From positions 1 to 36,438 of the forward strand of contig ONCJ01000019.1 in assembly GCA_900316295.1 (NCBI GenBank): a stretch of DNA of 36,438 bases. The letters are read 5' to 3'. This stretch comes from an uncultured Prevotella sp. Lineage in GTDB: Bacteria; Bacteroidota; Bacteroidia; Bacteroidales; Bacteroidaceae. The notes beneath the pieces are model-generated. The model searched no databases. It had not been told where the DNA came from and saw only the letters and a program-made list of their open reading frames with translations. The translations under genes were made by a program, and so were the position numbers. Positions within the stretch are counted from its first letter, which is position 1. Each line of letters starts with the position of its first letter. Shown piece by piece: positions 29,167-36,438 of this stretch.

Positions 29167-31740
29167 ATGCGCTACTTAACATTAACAATGCTATGTGTGC
29201 TGATGTCGCTATGTGCGTCGGCAGACAATTGGAACGACAAACTGTACAAACAAATTGAGCAAAGCGTCAGCGAGCCCACATTCCCTGACCGCACGGTGAA
29301 CATCACCAAGTATGGCGCGTCTGTGAAAGCATCGGCGGCAAAGAACCAGAAGGCTATCAATAAGGCCATCGCCGATCTCTCAAAGAAGGGCGGTGGCAAA
29401 GTCATAGTACCTGCTGGCACTTTCGAGACTGGTCCTATCACATTGAAGAGCAACATCAATCTGGAGATTCAGAAAGATGCCAAGCTTCTCTTCTCCACCG
29501 ACAAGTCGCTCTTCCCCATCGTTCTGACACGCTGGGAGGGAATGGACTGCAAGAACTACCAGCCATGTATCTTTGCCTACGAGGAGAAGAACGTTGCCAT
29601 CACGGGCGAAGGAACCATCGACGGCAATGGCTCGAACGACACATGGTGGAAGATGTGCGGCAAACCTAAGTTCGGATGGACTGCCGACCTGAAAGAGAGC
29701 CAGAAGATTGGTCGCCCGCTATTGTTCGAATACAGTGAGGCTGGCAAGCCCTTTGAGGAGCGCAATATGAAGGACACTGGTCTGCGCCCACAGCTCATCA
29801 ATATCTACAAGTGTGACAATGTTGCTATCAAGGATGTCACCCTTCTGCGCTCGCCATTCTGGGTTATCCACCCACTGATATGTAAGAATGTGCTCGTCAA
29901 GGGTGTGAAAATTTGGAACGAAGGACCTAACGGTGACGGTTGTGACCCTGAGTCGTGCGAGAACGTCATCATCGAAGATTGTGAGTTTCATACCGGCGAC
30001 GACTGTATAGCCATCAAGAGCGGACGCAATGCCGACGGACGTATATGGAATCTTCCATCAAAGAACATCATCGTCCGCAACTGTACCATGGAGGATGGTC
30101 ACGGCGGTGTGGTCGTTGGCTCGGAGATTACTGGTGGATGTCAGAATGTATTTGTAGAGAACTGTAAGATGGACTCGCCCAATCTCGACCGCGTGCTGCG
30201 TATCAAGACCAACACCTGTCGTGGTGGTATCATTGAGAACATCTACATGCGTAACGTCACCGTAGGACAATGCAAGGAGTCTGTCATGCGTATCAACCTT
30301 GGCTATGAACCAGAAGAGCCAGCCAAGCGCGGATTTATCCCTACCGTTCGCAACGTCTATATGAGCAATGTGACATGTCAGAAGAGTGAATACGGCATAC
30401 GCCTCAATGGTCTCGACGATGCCGACAACATCTATAATATCAATGTGGAGAACTGCCAGTTCAATGGTGTCACCAAGATGCCTGTCGAGCGTACAGGCAA
30501 GAGCCACGACATCAAATTCGACAACCTGCTCATCAATGGTGAGACTACACTGGCTGAGCGCCCTTTTGAGCACTACTCTGAGTGGATGACCCATTCAGAA
30601 ATGCAGCGCGTCCCTCAGTCCTACATGCTCGACTTCGCCAAGAAACCTCGCTGGAACTATGCTATGGGTACAGAGATGGGAGCCATGCTCGACACATATA
30701 AGGCCTATGGCGATGCCAGCATACTGGAGTATCTCAAAGTTTATCCAGAGAAGATGATTGACGCGACAGGCAAGAACATCACTGGCTACGACTACAATGA
30801 GTTCAACCTCGACAACGTACGTAATGGCAAGTTCCTCTTAGGACTATACAACATCGAGCCGAAGGAGAACCTTAAGACCGCCCTCACTACCCTGTTCCGT
30901 CAGCTCGAGAAGCAGCCTCGCACCAAGGAGGGAGTGTTCTGGCACAAAGCCATCTATGCTTGGCAGGTATGGCTTGACGGCATCTTCATGGGTCTGCCTT
31001 TCTATACAGAGGCTGCGCCTGTGCTCAAGGGTGAGAAGAAAGCAAAGAAATATTACGATGATGCCGTCGACCAGATTGTCAAGACTGACAAGCGCACCTA
31101 CGATGCTGCCACAGGTCTGTGGAAGCATGCTTGGGACGAGACACGCACACAGTTCTGGGCTAACAAAGAGACAGGACTGAGCCAGCACTCATGGGCACGC
31201 GCCATGGGATGGTATACAATGGCAATGATCGAGGTGCTCGACGCACTGCCACAGGACTATGCTCGCCGTCAGGAGGTTATCGACATCTTCAAGAAAGCAA
31301 TGACAGCATTGGTGAAGTGTCAGGACAAGAAGACCGGAGTATGGTATGACGTGCTTGATGTCAACGACCCACGCAACTACCTTGAGTCTACCGCATCATC
31401 TATGTTCGCATACTGTCTTCTGAAAGGCTATCGCAAAGGCTATCTTGACGCTTCTTTCCGCGATGCAGGCGTAAAGGCATACAACGGAATACTCAAGGAA
31501 TTCATCCGTGTAAACCCGGACAAGACTATTTCCCTCACTCGTTGTTGTGAGGTCAGCGGACTCGGTCCTGGTGCCACACCAAAAGTGCTGAAGGCTGCGC
31601 CTAACGTTAAGGAGAACACACGTCGTGACGGTAGCTTCGACTACTACGTTTCTGAGCCAATCCGCGACAACGACGGCAAGGGCGTAGGACCATTCATCTG
31701 GGCTTCATTGGAAATGGAACAGCAAGGACTAATCAAATAA
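29167..31740 (+). CDS. Pectin-degrading bimodular enzyme, GH28 polygalacturonase-GH105 hydrolase
   Basis: An exported 857-residue two-enzyme fusion. A signal peptide ends near residue 19 (SLCASA). Residues about 42-460 are a GH28 beta-helix with catalytic Asp in NGDGCDPES (257/260), DD at 278-279, GHGG around His 312 and RIK at 345-347. Residues about 473-857 are a GH105-type alpha/alpha barrel (WHKAIYAWQVWLDGIFMG, LSQHSWARAMGWYTMAM, STASSMFAYCLLKGY), the fold of unsaturated rhamnogalacturonyl/galacturonyl hydrolases. One protein could thus cut galacturonan backbones and clear the unsaturated ends made by the neighbouring lyases. The start at 29167 gives the signal peptide; a longer frame includes the promoter. 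Confidence 0.92.
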   Translation: MRYLTLTMLCVLMSLCASADNWNDKLYKQIEQSVSEPTFPDRTVNITKYGASVKASAAKNQKAINKAIADLSKKGGGKVIVPAGTFETGPITLKSNINLEIQKDAKLLFSTDKSLFPIVLTRWEGMDCKNYQPCIFAYEEKNVAITGEGTIDGNGSNDTWWKMCGKPKFGWTADLKESQKIGRPLLFEYSEAGKPFEERNMKDTGLRPQLINIYKCDNVAIKDVTLLRSPFWVIHPLICKNVLVKGVKIWNEGPNGDGCDPESCENVIIEDCEFHTGDDCIAIKSGRNADGRIWNLPSKNIIVRNCTMEDGHGGVVVGSEITGGCQNVFVENCKMDSPNLDRVLRIKTNTCRGGIIENIYMRNVTVGQCKESVMRINLGYEPEEPAKRGFIPTVRNVYMSNVTCQKSEYGIRLNGLDDADNIYNINVENCQFNGVTKMPVERTGKSHDIKFDNLLINGETTLAERPFEHYSEWMTHSEMQRVPQSYMLDFAKKPRWNYAMGTEMGAMLDTYKAYGDASILEYLKVYPEKMIDATGKNITGYDYNEFNLDNVRNGKFLLGLYNIEPKENLKTALTTLFRQLEKQPRTKEGVFWHKAIYAWQVWLDGIFMGLPFYTEAAPVLKGEKKAKKYYDDAVDQIVKTDKRTYDAATGLWKHAWDETRTQFWANKETGLSQHSWARAMGWYTMAMIEVLDALPQDYARRQEVIDIFKKAMTALVKCQDKKTGVWYDVLDVNDPRNYLESTASSMFAYCLLKGYRKGYLDASFRDAGVKAYNGILKEFIRVNPDKTISLTRCCEVSGLGPGATPKVLKAAPNVKENTRRDGSFDYYVSEPIRDNDGKGVGPFIWASLEMEQQGLIK

Positions 31741-31794
31741 AACACAGGTACTATATAGTATAGTCACTATAAAAAAACAAAAATCATAACAACA

Positions 31795-32919
31795 ATGAAA
31801 AAGACAATTCTTTCAATAATTGCATTCGCATGTGCCGCAACCACATGGGCAGGCGACTGGACACCATCTAAGTATGACGCAAACGCTCCCGTGGGCTTTG
31901 CCACACTGGGTGAGGGCACAACTGGTAGTAACGATGAGAACCCTATCATCGTCGAGGACGAGGCTGCATTCAAGAAAGCTATGAAGGGAACTGAGAAGGC
32001 GACCATCTATCTGAAGGGTACCATTACCGTCAACGGACAGATCGGCATCTCGGGCGCAGAGAACAAGACAGTCTATGGTCTGCCTGGCTCGATGCTTGAG
32101 AACCCCAACGACGACACTCCTGCCGAAGACACCGACGAGGCTAAGCAGGCAGCGATAGCCAAGACTGGCGTACTGAAACTCGACAATTGTAAGAACATCA
32201 TCATGCGCAACATCACCTTCAAGAGTGCTGGCGCATGTGACTTCAACGCCCGTGACAACATGATTATCCAGGCGAGCAACCACATCTGGATAGACCACTG
32301 CGACTTCCAGGATGGAGTCGACGGTAACTTCGACATCGTTCATGCCTCTGACTTCATCAGCGTGACATGGTGTCGCTTCCGCTATCTGAAGTCACCACGT
32401 GCCCACGGCTTCGGTGGCTCATCAGATGCTCATGCCTTCTCCAACCTTATCGGCAACAGCGACAACCGCTCTACCGACGAGGGCTTCCTCCACGTCACCT
32501 TTGCCAACTGCTGGTGGGATCGTGGTTGCGTAGAGCGTATGCCTCGCGTCCGCTTCGGACAGGTACACCTGATCAACTGCCTCTACGACAGTCCGGAGGC
32601 TAAATACGGTATCGGCGTAGGCTACAAAGCCAACGTATATGTAGAGAAGTGTGCATTCTTCGGTGTGCCGAAGAGCAAGCTACTGAAGAACCCTTGGAAG
32701 AACCAAGCTACTAAGGAGGGCTTCACCGACTATAACATAATTTTGAAGGACTGCTTCCAGGCTGACGACGTACAGAGCCGCTCCGGTCAGGGCATCTACT
32801 TCATCCCAAGTGACGCATACAAGTACGACAGCTACTCGGCTGACCGTGTCAAGGGAGTACTCTGCAAGAAGTCAAACGGTGCTGGTGCAACCCTGCAGAT
32901 AGCTGAACCAAACCTATAG
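31795..32919 (+). CDS. Pectate lyase, polysaccharide lyase family 1
   Basis: A secreted 374-residue lyase that cleaves polygalacturonate by beta-elimination with calcium. A signal peptide ends around residue 19 (ATTWA). The parallel beta-helix core shows WIDHC at 165-169, DGNFDI at 176-181 with calcium-binding Asp, the TWCRF/GFGGSSDAH segment, and RMPRVRFGQVHLINC (248-262) carrying the catalytic arginines. It follows the GH28-GH105 gene by 54 bp without a terminator, so they are probably co-transcribed, with products of this lyase being substrates for the GH105 module. Confidence 0.93.
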   Translation: MKKTILSIIAFACAATTWAGDWTPSKYDANAPVGFATLGEGTTGSNDENPIIVEDEAAFKKAMKGTEKATIYLKGTITVNGQIGISGAENKTVYGLPGSMLENPNDDTPAEDTDEAKQAAIAKTGVLKLDNCKNIIMRNITFKSAGACDFNARDNMIIQASNHIWIDHCDFQDGVDGNFDIVHASDFISVTWCRFRYLKSPRAHGFGGSSDAHAFSNLIGNSDNRSTDEGFLHVTFANCWWDRGCVERMPRVRFGQVHLINCLYDSPEAKYGIGVGYKANVYVEKCAFFGVPKSKLLKNPWKNQATKEGFTDYNIILKDCFQADDVQSRSGQGIYFIPSDAYKYDSYSADRVKGVLCKKSNGAGATLQIAEPNL

Positions 32920-32977
32920 CCCCCTAAATTATAGAGTTTGATGTCTGAACAAAAAAAAGAAAAAAAATAAAATCCTA

Positions 32978-35275
32978 ATGAAAAAAATATTGTTAGCTAT
33001 ATTGGTTATTGTTTGTACAGCAAAAATGTATGCACAGACGCCTGCATTCCCTGGCGCAGAGGGTTACGGCAGATATATAACAGGCGGACGTGGTGGTGAA
33101 ATCCGTCATGTAACAAACCTTAACGATAGTGGTACGGGGTCGCTGCGTGCAGCAGTTAACGGATCTAACAAAAAGATTGTTGTTTTTGATGTAGCTGGTA
33201 TTATAGCACTTAAGAGCGACTTAACCATAGGAGCAAATACTACTATTGAAGGACAGACTGCTCCAAGTCCGGGAATAACAATCCGTTATTACAGTGTTCG
33301 TCCTAACGGAGACAATATCATAATGCGATTCATTCGCGTCCGTAGAGGTGAAGAACAAAATGTCAACGATGGTGCAGATGCTTGCTGGGCAAAGAATTTC
33401 GTTGGTATGATCCTTGACCATTGCTCCTTCTCATGGAGTATTGACGAGGTATCATCATTCTATGACAACAGTGACTTCACTATGCAGTGGTGTACCATAG
33501 CTGAAGCACTTGCCAATCCTGGTCATTCAAAAGGCGAACATAGCTATGGTGGCATTTGGGGTGGTAAAGGTGCATCCTTTCACCACAACATGATATGTCA
33601 TGTCCAAAATCGCGCGCCACGTCTCTGTGGCGCACGTTATGGATGGACAGGATACAATAGCAGCAAATATCCAGGAGGAACCATTAGAGCTGAACAGGTT
33701 GACCTGCGCAACAACCTAATGTACAATTGGGGACGTGGCAACGGTGCATATGGTGCTATGGGAGGCTATCATAATATTGTAAACAACTATTACAAAGCAG
33801 GACCAGCGACATACAACACTAAGAGAGTGTTCCAATGTGGCAAGACCACAGGTGCCAACGCTGATGGCGGAAGTGCCATTGATCCCGACAAGAAGGGTAT
33901 TTATGGACATTTCTACATAAATGGAAATTATGTCACAGCAGCAGGAACAGAAGCAGCGAATTATGACTGGAAAGGTGTGATTGTAGACGGAGTAAGTAGC
34001 ATACCAGACACTATCAAACTATCAAGTCCAATATCCACTTTCGTCAATGAAGATGTGACAACCCATACAGCAGAAAATGCATATCTAAAAATTCTTGACT
34101 ACGTAGGGGCCTCGCTCTTCCGTGATTCACAAGACAAACGATATGTTCGCGAAGCAAAGAACGGAACTACGACCTACACTGGAACAGCCATAAAACAAGG
34201 CGATGGTAGTGCCATAACCCACTGGCCAGGCATCATTGATTTCGTGAGTGACCAAGGAGGATACTCTCTTGCATCTAACATACGTTCTTCTTCATTCGAT
34301 GCAGACTATGACGGAATGGCTGACGAATGGGAAGAAGCTAATGGTGGCAACCTCGAACCAAACGAATACACGCTCGACGAGAAGGGCTGGTATACAAACA
34401 TCGAAGTTTATTGCAATAGTCTAGTGCAGAATATTATGCAAGAAGAGAACAAAGATGCTCAGTCTGCCGTTGACGAGTACTACCCAGAGTGTACCATCGT
34501 TGATGTCAATGAAAGTGACCCAGCAACAGGAAATACCGGCAGTATCACATGGCCGTTCGATACTGGAGCAGCAGGTCAGATTGCAACCGTTGCTTCATAC
34601 TTCGGCGAAGGCATCGCGTCTACATCTGTTGCTCTGGGAAGTGATCTGGCCTATAATGGAGCCAATACTGTCAATGGGATAAAGGAAACCTATATACAAG
34701 ACCGTGCGTACCAGTCCTCGGCAGCTTCAGCAAACAACGCCATGACCTTCACTATAAATATCACAGATGGCTATAAGTTCACTGCGACATCAGTTTCCTT
34801 CACATCGAGCCGCATCGGAACGGACGCAGGCAAGATTGACGCTACATGGATTGACAATGGTGGTGAGACATCTCTGGCTACAGGCGTAACACCACATAGA
34901 AACAGTACGCCAAAAGGTAAGCCCGACGAGTCGCCATTCTATACCACCTTCGACTATAACCTTCAGGACATAGCCAAGGAGTCTACGAACAACTGTAAAC
35001 TGATTCTCAACCTCTATGGAGTGACCACTGGCTATAAGAGTGGCAGTACTACCGAACTCAACTACAAGGACTACGGCTTTGCCAACATCATCATTGAGGG
35101 CACACTTATCTCCCCCACTGGTATCTCCACTCCTGTTACCTTCACCCTACCTGTCACCACCGAGTACTACAACCTCGCGGGTCAGCGGGTCAGCAGTAAC
35201 ACTAAGGGCATCGTGATAGAAAAGCAGCGCATGCAGGACGGAACGATAAAGGCTGTCAAGAAGATAAGAAGATAA
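32978..35275 (+). CDS. Large pectate lyase with C-terminal accessory domain
   Basis: A 765-residue secreted lyase. The signal peptide ends near residue 19 (AKMYA). The catalytic region (about 20-440) opens with FPGAEGYGRYITGGRGGEI, then DSGTGSLRAAV, VVFDVAGII, GQTAPSPGI, LDHCSFSWSIDE and RAPRLCGARYG, typical of PL1-type pectate lyases of Bacteroidota. FDADYDGMADEWEE near 445-460 looks like a calcium-binding loop. Residues about 505-710 form an accessory beta-rich domain, and the tail YYNLAGQRVSSNTKGIVI is a C-terminal motif common in exported Prevotella proteins. The stop lies in a GATAAGAA simple repeat. By eye, the first two thirds use more A/T-ending codons than the preceding genes. Confidence 0.88.
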   Translation: MKKILLAILVIVCTAKMYAQTPAFPGAEGYGRYITGGRGGEIRHVTNLNDSGTGSLRAAVNGSNKKIVVFDVAGIIALKSDLTIGANTTIEGQTAPSPGITIRYYSVRPNGDNIIMRFIRVRRGEEQNVNDGADACWAKNFVGMILDHCSFSWSIDEVSSFYDNSDFTMQWCTIAEALANPGHSKGEHSYGGIWGGKGASFHHNMICHVQNRAPRLCGARYGWTGYNSSKYPGGTIRAEQVDLRNNLMYNWGRGNGAYGAMGGYHNIVNNYYKAGPATYNTKRVFQCGKTTGANADGGSAIDPDKKGIYGHFYINGNYVTAAGTEAANYDWKGVIVDGVSSIPDTIKLSSPISTFVNEDVTTHTAENAYLKILDYVGASLFRDSQDKRYVREAKNGTTTYTGTAIKQGDGSAITHWPGIIDFVSDQGGYSLASNIRSSSFDADYDGMADEWEEANGGNLEPNEYTLDEKGWYTNIEVYCNSLVQNIMQEENKDAQSAVDEYYPECTIVDVNESDPATGNTGSITWPFDTGAAGQIATVASYFGEGIASTSVALGSDLAYNGANTVNGIKETYIQDRAYQSSAASANNAMTFTINITDGYKFTATSVSFTSSRIGTDAGKIDATWIDNGGETSLATGVTPHRNSTPKGKPDESPFYTTFDYNLQDIAKESTNNCKLILNLYGVTTGYKSGSTTELNYKDYGFANIIIEGTLISPTGISTPVTFTLPVTTEYYNLAGQRVSSNTKGIVIEKQRMQDGTIKAVKKIRR

Positions 35276-35324
35276 GAAGATAAGAAAATAACACGACCTT
35301 CTCCCTCACACTGTGAGGATAAAA

Positions 35325-35362
35325 CGAATAAAGCGGTACCCGAATAGGTACCGCTTTATTCG
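35325..35362. terminator. Terminator-like palindrome after the pectin cluster
   Basis: A perfect 16-bp inverted repeat, CGAATAAAGCGGTACC (35325-35340) and its complement (35347-35362), with a 6-base loop. There is little T-tract beyond the stem, but TTTATT lies within it. A smaller hairpin, CCTCACA-C-TGTGAGG, precedes it at about 35304-35318. Position suggests it separates the pectin cluster from the Fic gene. Confidence 0.75.
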
Positions 35363-35390
35363 TACATAAACTCACTTTATCACATAAAAG

Positions 35391-35454
35391 TTTGCCGTTA
35401 TCGGCAAAATATCGTATCTTTGTAGGCAAATATCAGAATAAAAACTTGCCGATA
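35391..35454 (+). promoter_or_regulatory. Promoter and operator candidate of the HTH-Fic gene
   Basis: TTTG (35391-35394), 20 bp and TATCTTTG (35415-35422) form a consensus promoter. TTTGCCG-TTAT-CGGCAAA (35391-35408) is a perfect inverted repeat overlapping the -33 element, and TTATCGGCAA (35398-35407) is repeated in inverse orientation, exactly, as TTGCCGATAA (35445-35454) just before the ATG. A partial GGCAAATAT copy lies between. These GCCG half-sites bracket the promoter and are a likely operator, probably for the gene's own HTH protein. Confidence 0.75.
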
Positions 35455-35461
35455 AACAAAT

Positions 35462-36364
35462 ATGACCTATACATCAGTTAGTAAGTTTGCTGAGAAATTT
35501 GGCATCTCTGAAAGAACCGTCCGCAACTATTGTGCGTGTGGAAAGATTGAAGGAGCGTTCCTTACAGGTAAGACTTGGAACATTCCGATTGATGCGACTT
35601 TACCAAAACGCAAAACCTCTAACAAAAAACAATCTCCGCTTTTGGGTATACTTAAAGAGCAAAAAGCATCAAAGATGAAAGGAGGCATATACCACCGAAC
35701 ACAGGTAGACCTTACCTATAACTCCAATCACATTGAAGGAAGCCGTCTTTCCCATGAACAAACACGCTTCATATTCGAGACCAACACGATAGGCAACACC
35801 GATATAGCAGTCAATGTGGACGATATTGTAGAAACTATCAATCACTTTCAATGTATTGACTACATCATCGACCATGCAGATGAAAAAATAAACGAAGGAC
35901 TTATCAAGAATTTACATCATACCCTAAAATCAGGAACATCTGATAGCAGGAAAGAGTGGTTTGCTGTGGGAGAATACAAACGAATACCCAACGAAGTTGG
36001 TGGTATGGAGACCTGTAGTCCTGAAAATGTACATAAAGAGATGAAGATTATCATTAAGGACTACAACTCTGGCGGAAAACATTCCTTAGAAGATATTATC
36101 GACTTCCATGTTAAGTTCGAAAGAATACATCCGTTCCAAGATGGCAACGGACGTGTGGGTAGACTCCTGATGTTCAAGGAATGCCTTGCAAACAGAATTG
36201 CTCCTTTCATCATTACCGATGAACTCAAGATGTTCTATTATCGAGGACTACGCGAATGGGGAAAGATAAACGGATACCTTACCGACACTTGCCTTACGGC
36301 TCAAGACAACTATAAGGCGGTTTTGGATTATTTTAAAATAAGATCACTAGTGTCCACTAAATAA
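35462..36364 (+). CDS. HTH-Fic family protein (putative AMP transferase)
   Basis: A 300-residue Fic protein. Residues 1-45 are a small helix-turn-helix of the excisionase/MerR type (SVSKFAEKFGISERTVRNYC, then GKTWNIP). Residues about 75-290 are the Fic fold with the catalytic loop HPFQDGNGRVGR at 223-234, all key residues present (His 223, Asn 229, Arg 234). SNHIEG at 88-93 matches the inhibitory (S/T)xxxE(G/N) motif, placed before the core as in class II Fic enzymes, so activity should be self-restrained. Fic enzymes transfer AMP or similar groups to protein hydroxyls. No antitoxin gene is adjacent. The HTH suggests autoregulation. Target unknown. Confidence 0.9.
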   Translation: MTYTSVSKFAEKFGISERTVRNYCACGKIEGAFLTGKTWNIPIDATLPKRKTSNKKQSPLLGILKEQKASKMKGGIYHRTQVDLTYNSNHIEGSRLSHEQTRFIFETNTIGNTDIAVNVDDIVETINHFQCIDYIIDHADEKINEGLIKNLHHTLKSGTSDSRKEWFAVGEYKRIPNEVGGMETCSPENVHKEMKIIIKDYNSGGKHSLEDIIDFHVKFERIHPFQDGNGRVGRLLMFKECLANRIAPFIITDELKMFYYRGLREWGKINGYLTDTCLTAQDNYKAVLDYFKIRSLVSTK

Positions 36365-36438
36365 AATTAAGAGTCAATTGACCATCATCTGCAACATACT
36401 CAGGTTCCTTGGTAAAGAGTTCCTTGATAGGAGTCTTA
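36357..36438 (-). CDS. C-terminal fragment of a convergent unidentified gene
   Basis: The minus strand is open from the right edge to a TAG (complement of 36357-36359), giving 26 residues that begin KTPIKELFTKEPEYVADDGQ and end LTLNFI. Its stop overlaps the end of the Fic gene by 8 bp. The residue pattern looks like real protein, but I cannot assign a family. It may be part of the Fic gene's context; the rest lies outside the window. Confidence 0.6.
   Translation of the reverse strand, partial: KTPIKELFTKEPEYVADDGQLTLNFI

Noticed and set aside
35462-36364. Fic-antitoxin two-gene toxin system
   Set aside because: No antitoxin gene is next to it; the inhibitory motif is within the same protein, so a self-restrained Fic enzyme is more likely.
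1-36438. Prophage, integrative element or insertion sequence
   Set aside because: No transposase, integrase, relaxase, capsid or terminal repeat structure was found; the repeats are short and non-coding or in frame.

Overview
The window looks like chromosomal DNA of a Bacteroidota bacterium, most likely a Prevotella-like member of the Prevotellaceae from a plant-fed gut or rumen. The basis is the promoter grammar (TTTG, 19-21 bp, TAnnTTTG, seen before many genes), the absence of strong Shine-Dalgarno sequences, typical Bacteroidota families (COG2509 flavoprotein, UpxY-type NusG paralog, DUF6359-like lipoprotein, GH2 with a DUF4982-like region) and a pectin-degrading gene set. The genus is an inference. 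No transposase, integrase, phage gene, CRISPR array, tRNA or rRNA was found.

Layout. 1-108 is the tail of an unknown gene. 218-2526 (+) holds phoH and a one-base-overlapping BaiN/HI0933-type flavoprotein; repeat DNA at their junction is translated in both. 2551-5722 (+) is an acyl-CoA ligase-metY pair behind a triplicated promoter. 5830-9086 (-) is pheT-yebC behind a duplicated promoter. 9339-9426 is a tandem array of palindromes, followed by a secreted or membrane-anchored zinc metallopeptidase (+).

10604-19278 (-) is a run of seven closely spaced genes that reads like one operon: a NusG/UpxY-like elongation factor, tatA, tatC, a membrane polyferredoxin fused to an exported ferredoxin, a Tat-type aldo/keto reductase-ferredoxin lipoprotein, a COG2509 flavoprotein and a GH2 glycosidase. 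It ends at a perfect 18-bp terminator. The first five genes suggest a Tat-dependent periplasmic redox module that carries its own translocase; this is an inference.

19350-25962 (-) is a complete tryptophan operon in the order trpD-C-F-A-B-E-G. It is preceded by an attenuator readable at base level: a 17-residue leader peptide with three consecutive Trp codons, the three mutually exclusive pairings of classical attenuation, and a U-tract terminator.

26541-27339 (+) has an overlooked 41-residue small gene and rpe. 27391-28849 (-) has a sigma-70 family factor and a Gly/Ser/Asp-rich lipoprotein. 29167-35275 (+) is a pectin cluster: a GH28-GH105 fusion, a PL1 lyase and a second, larger pectate lyase. 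35462-36364 (+) is an HTH-Fic protein with an inverted-repeat operator candidate around its promoter. A partial gene enters from the right end (-).

A recurring theme is short-repeat expansion, both in promoters (75-bp x 3, 86-bp x 2) and inside coding sequence. A 15-bp unit is shared by the tatA tail and an insertion in trpF, and a 7-bp repeat lies inside the COG2509 gene.
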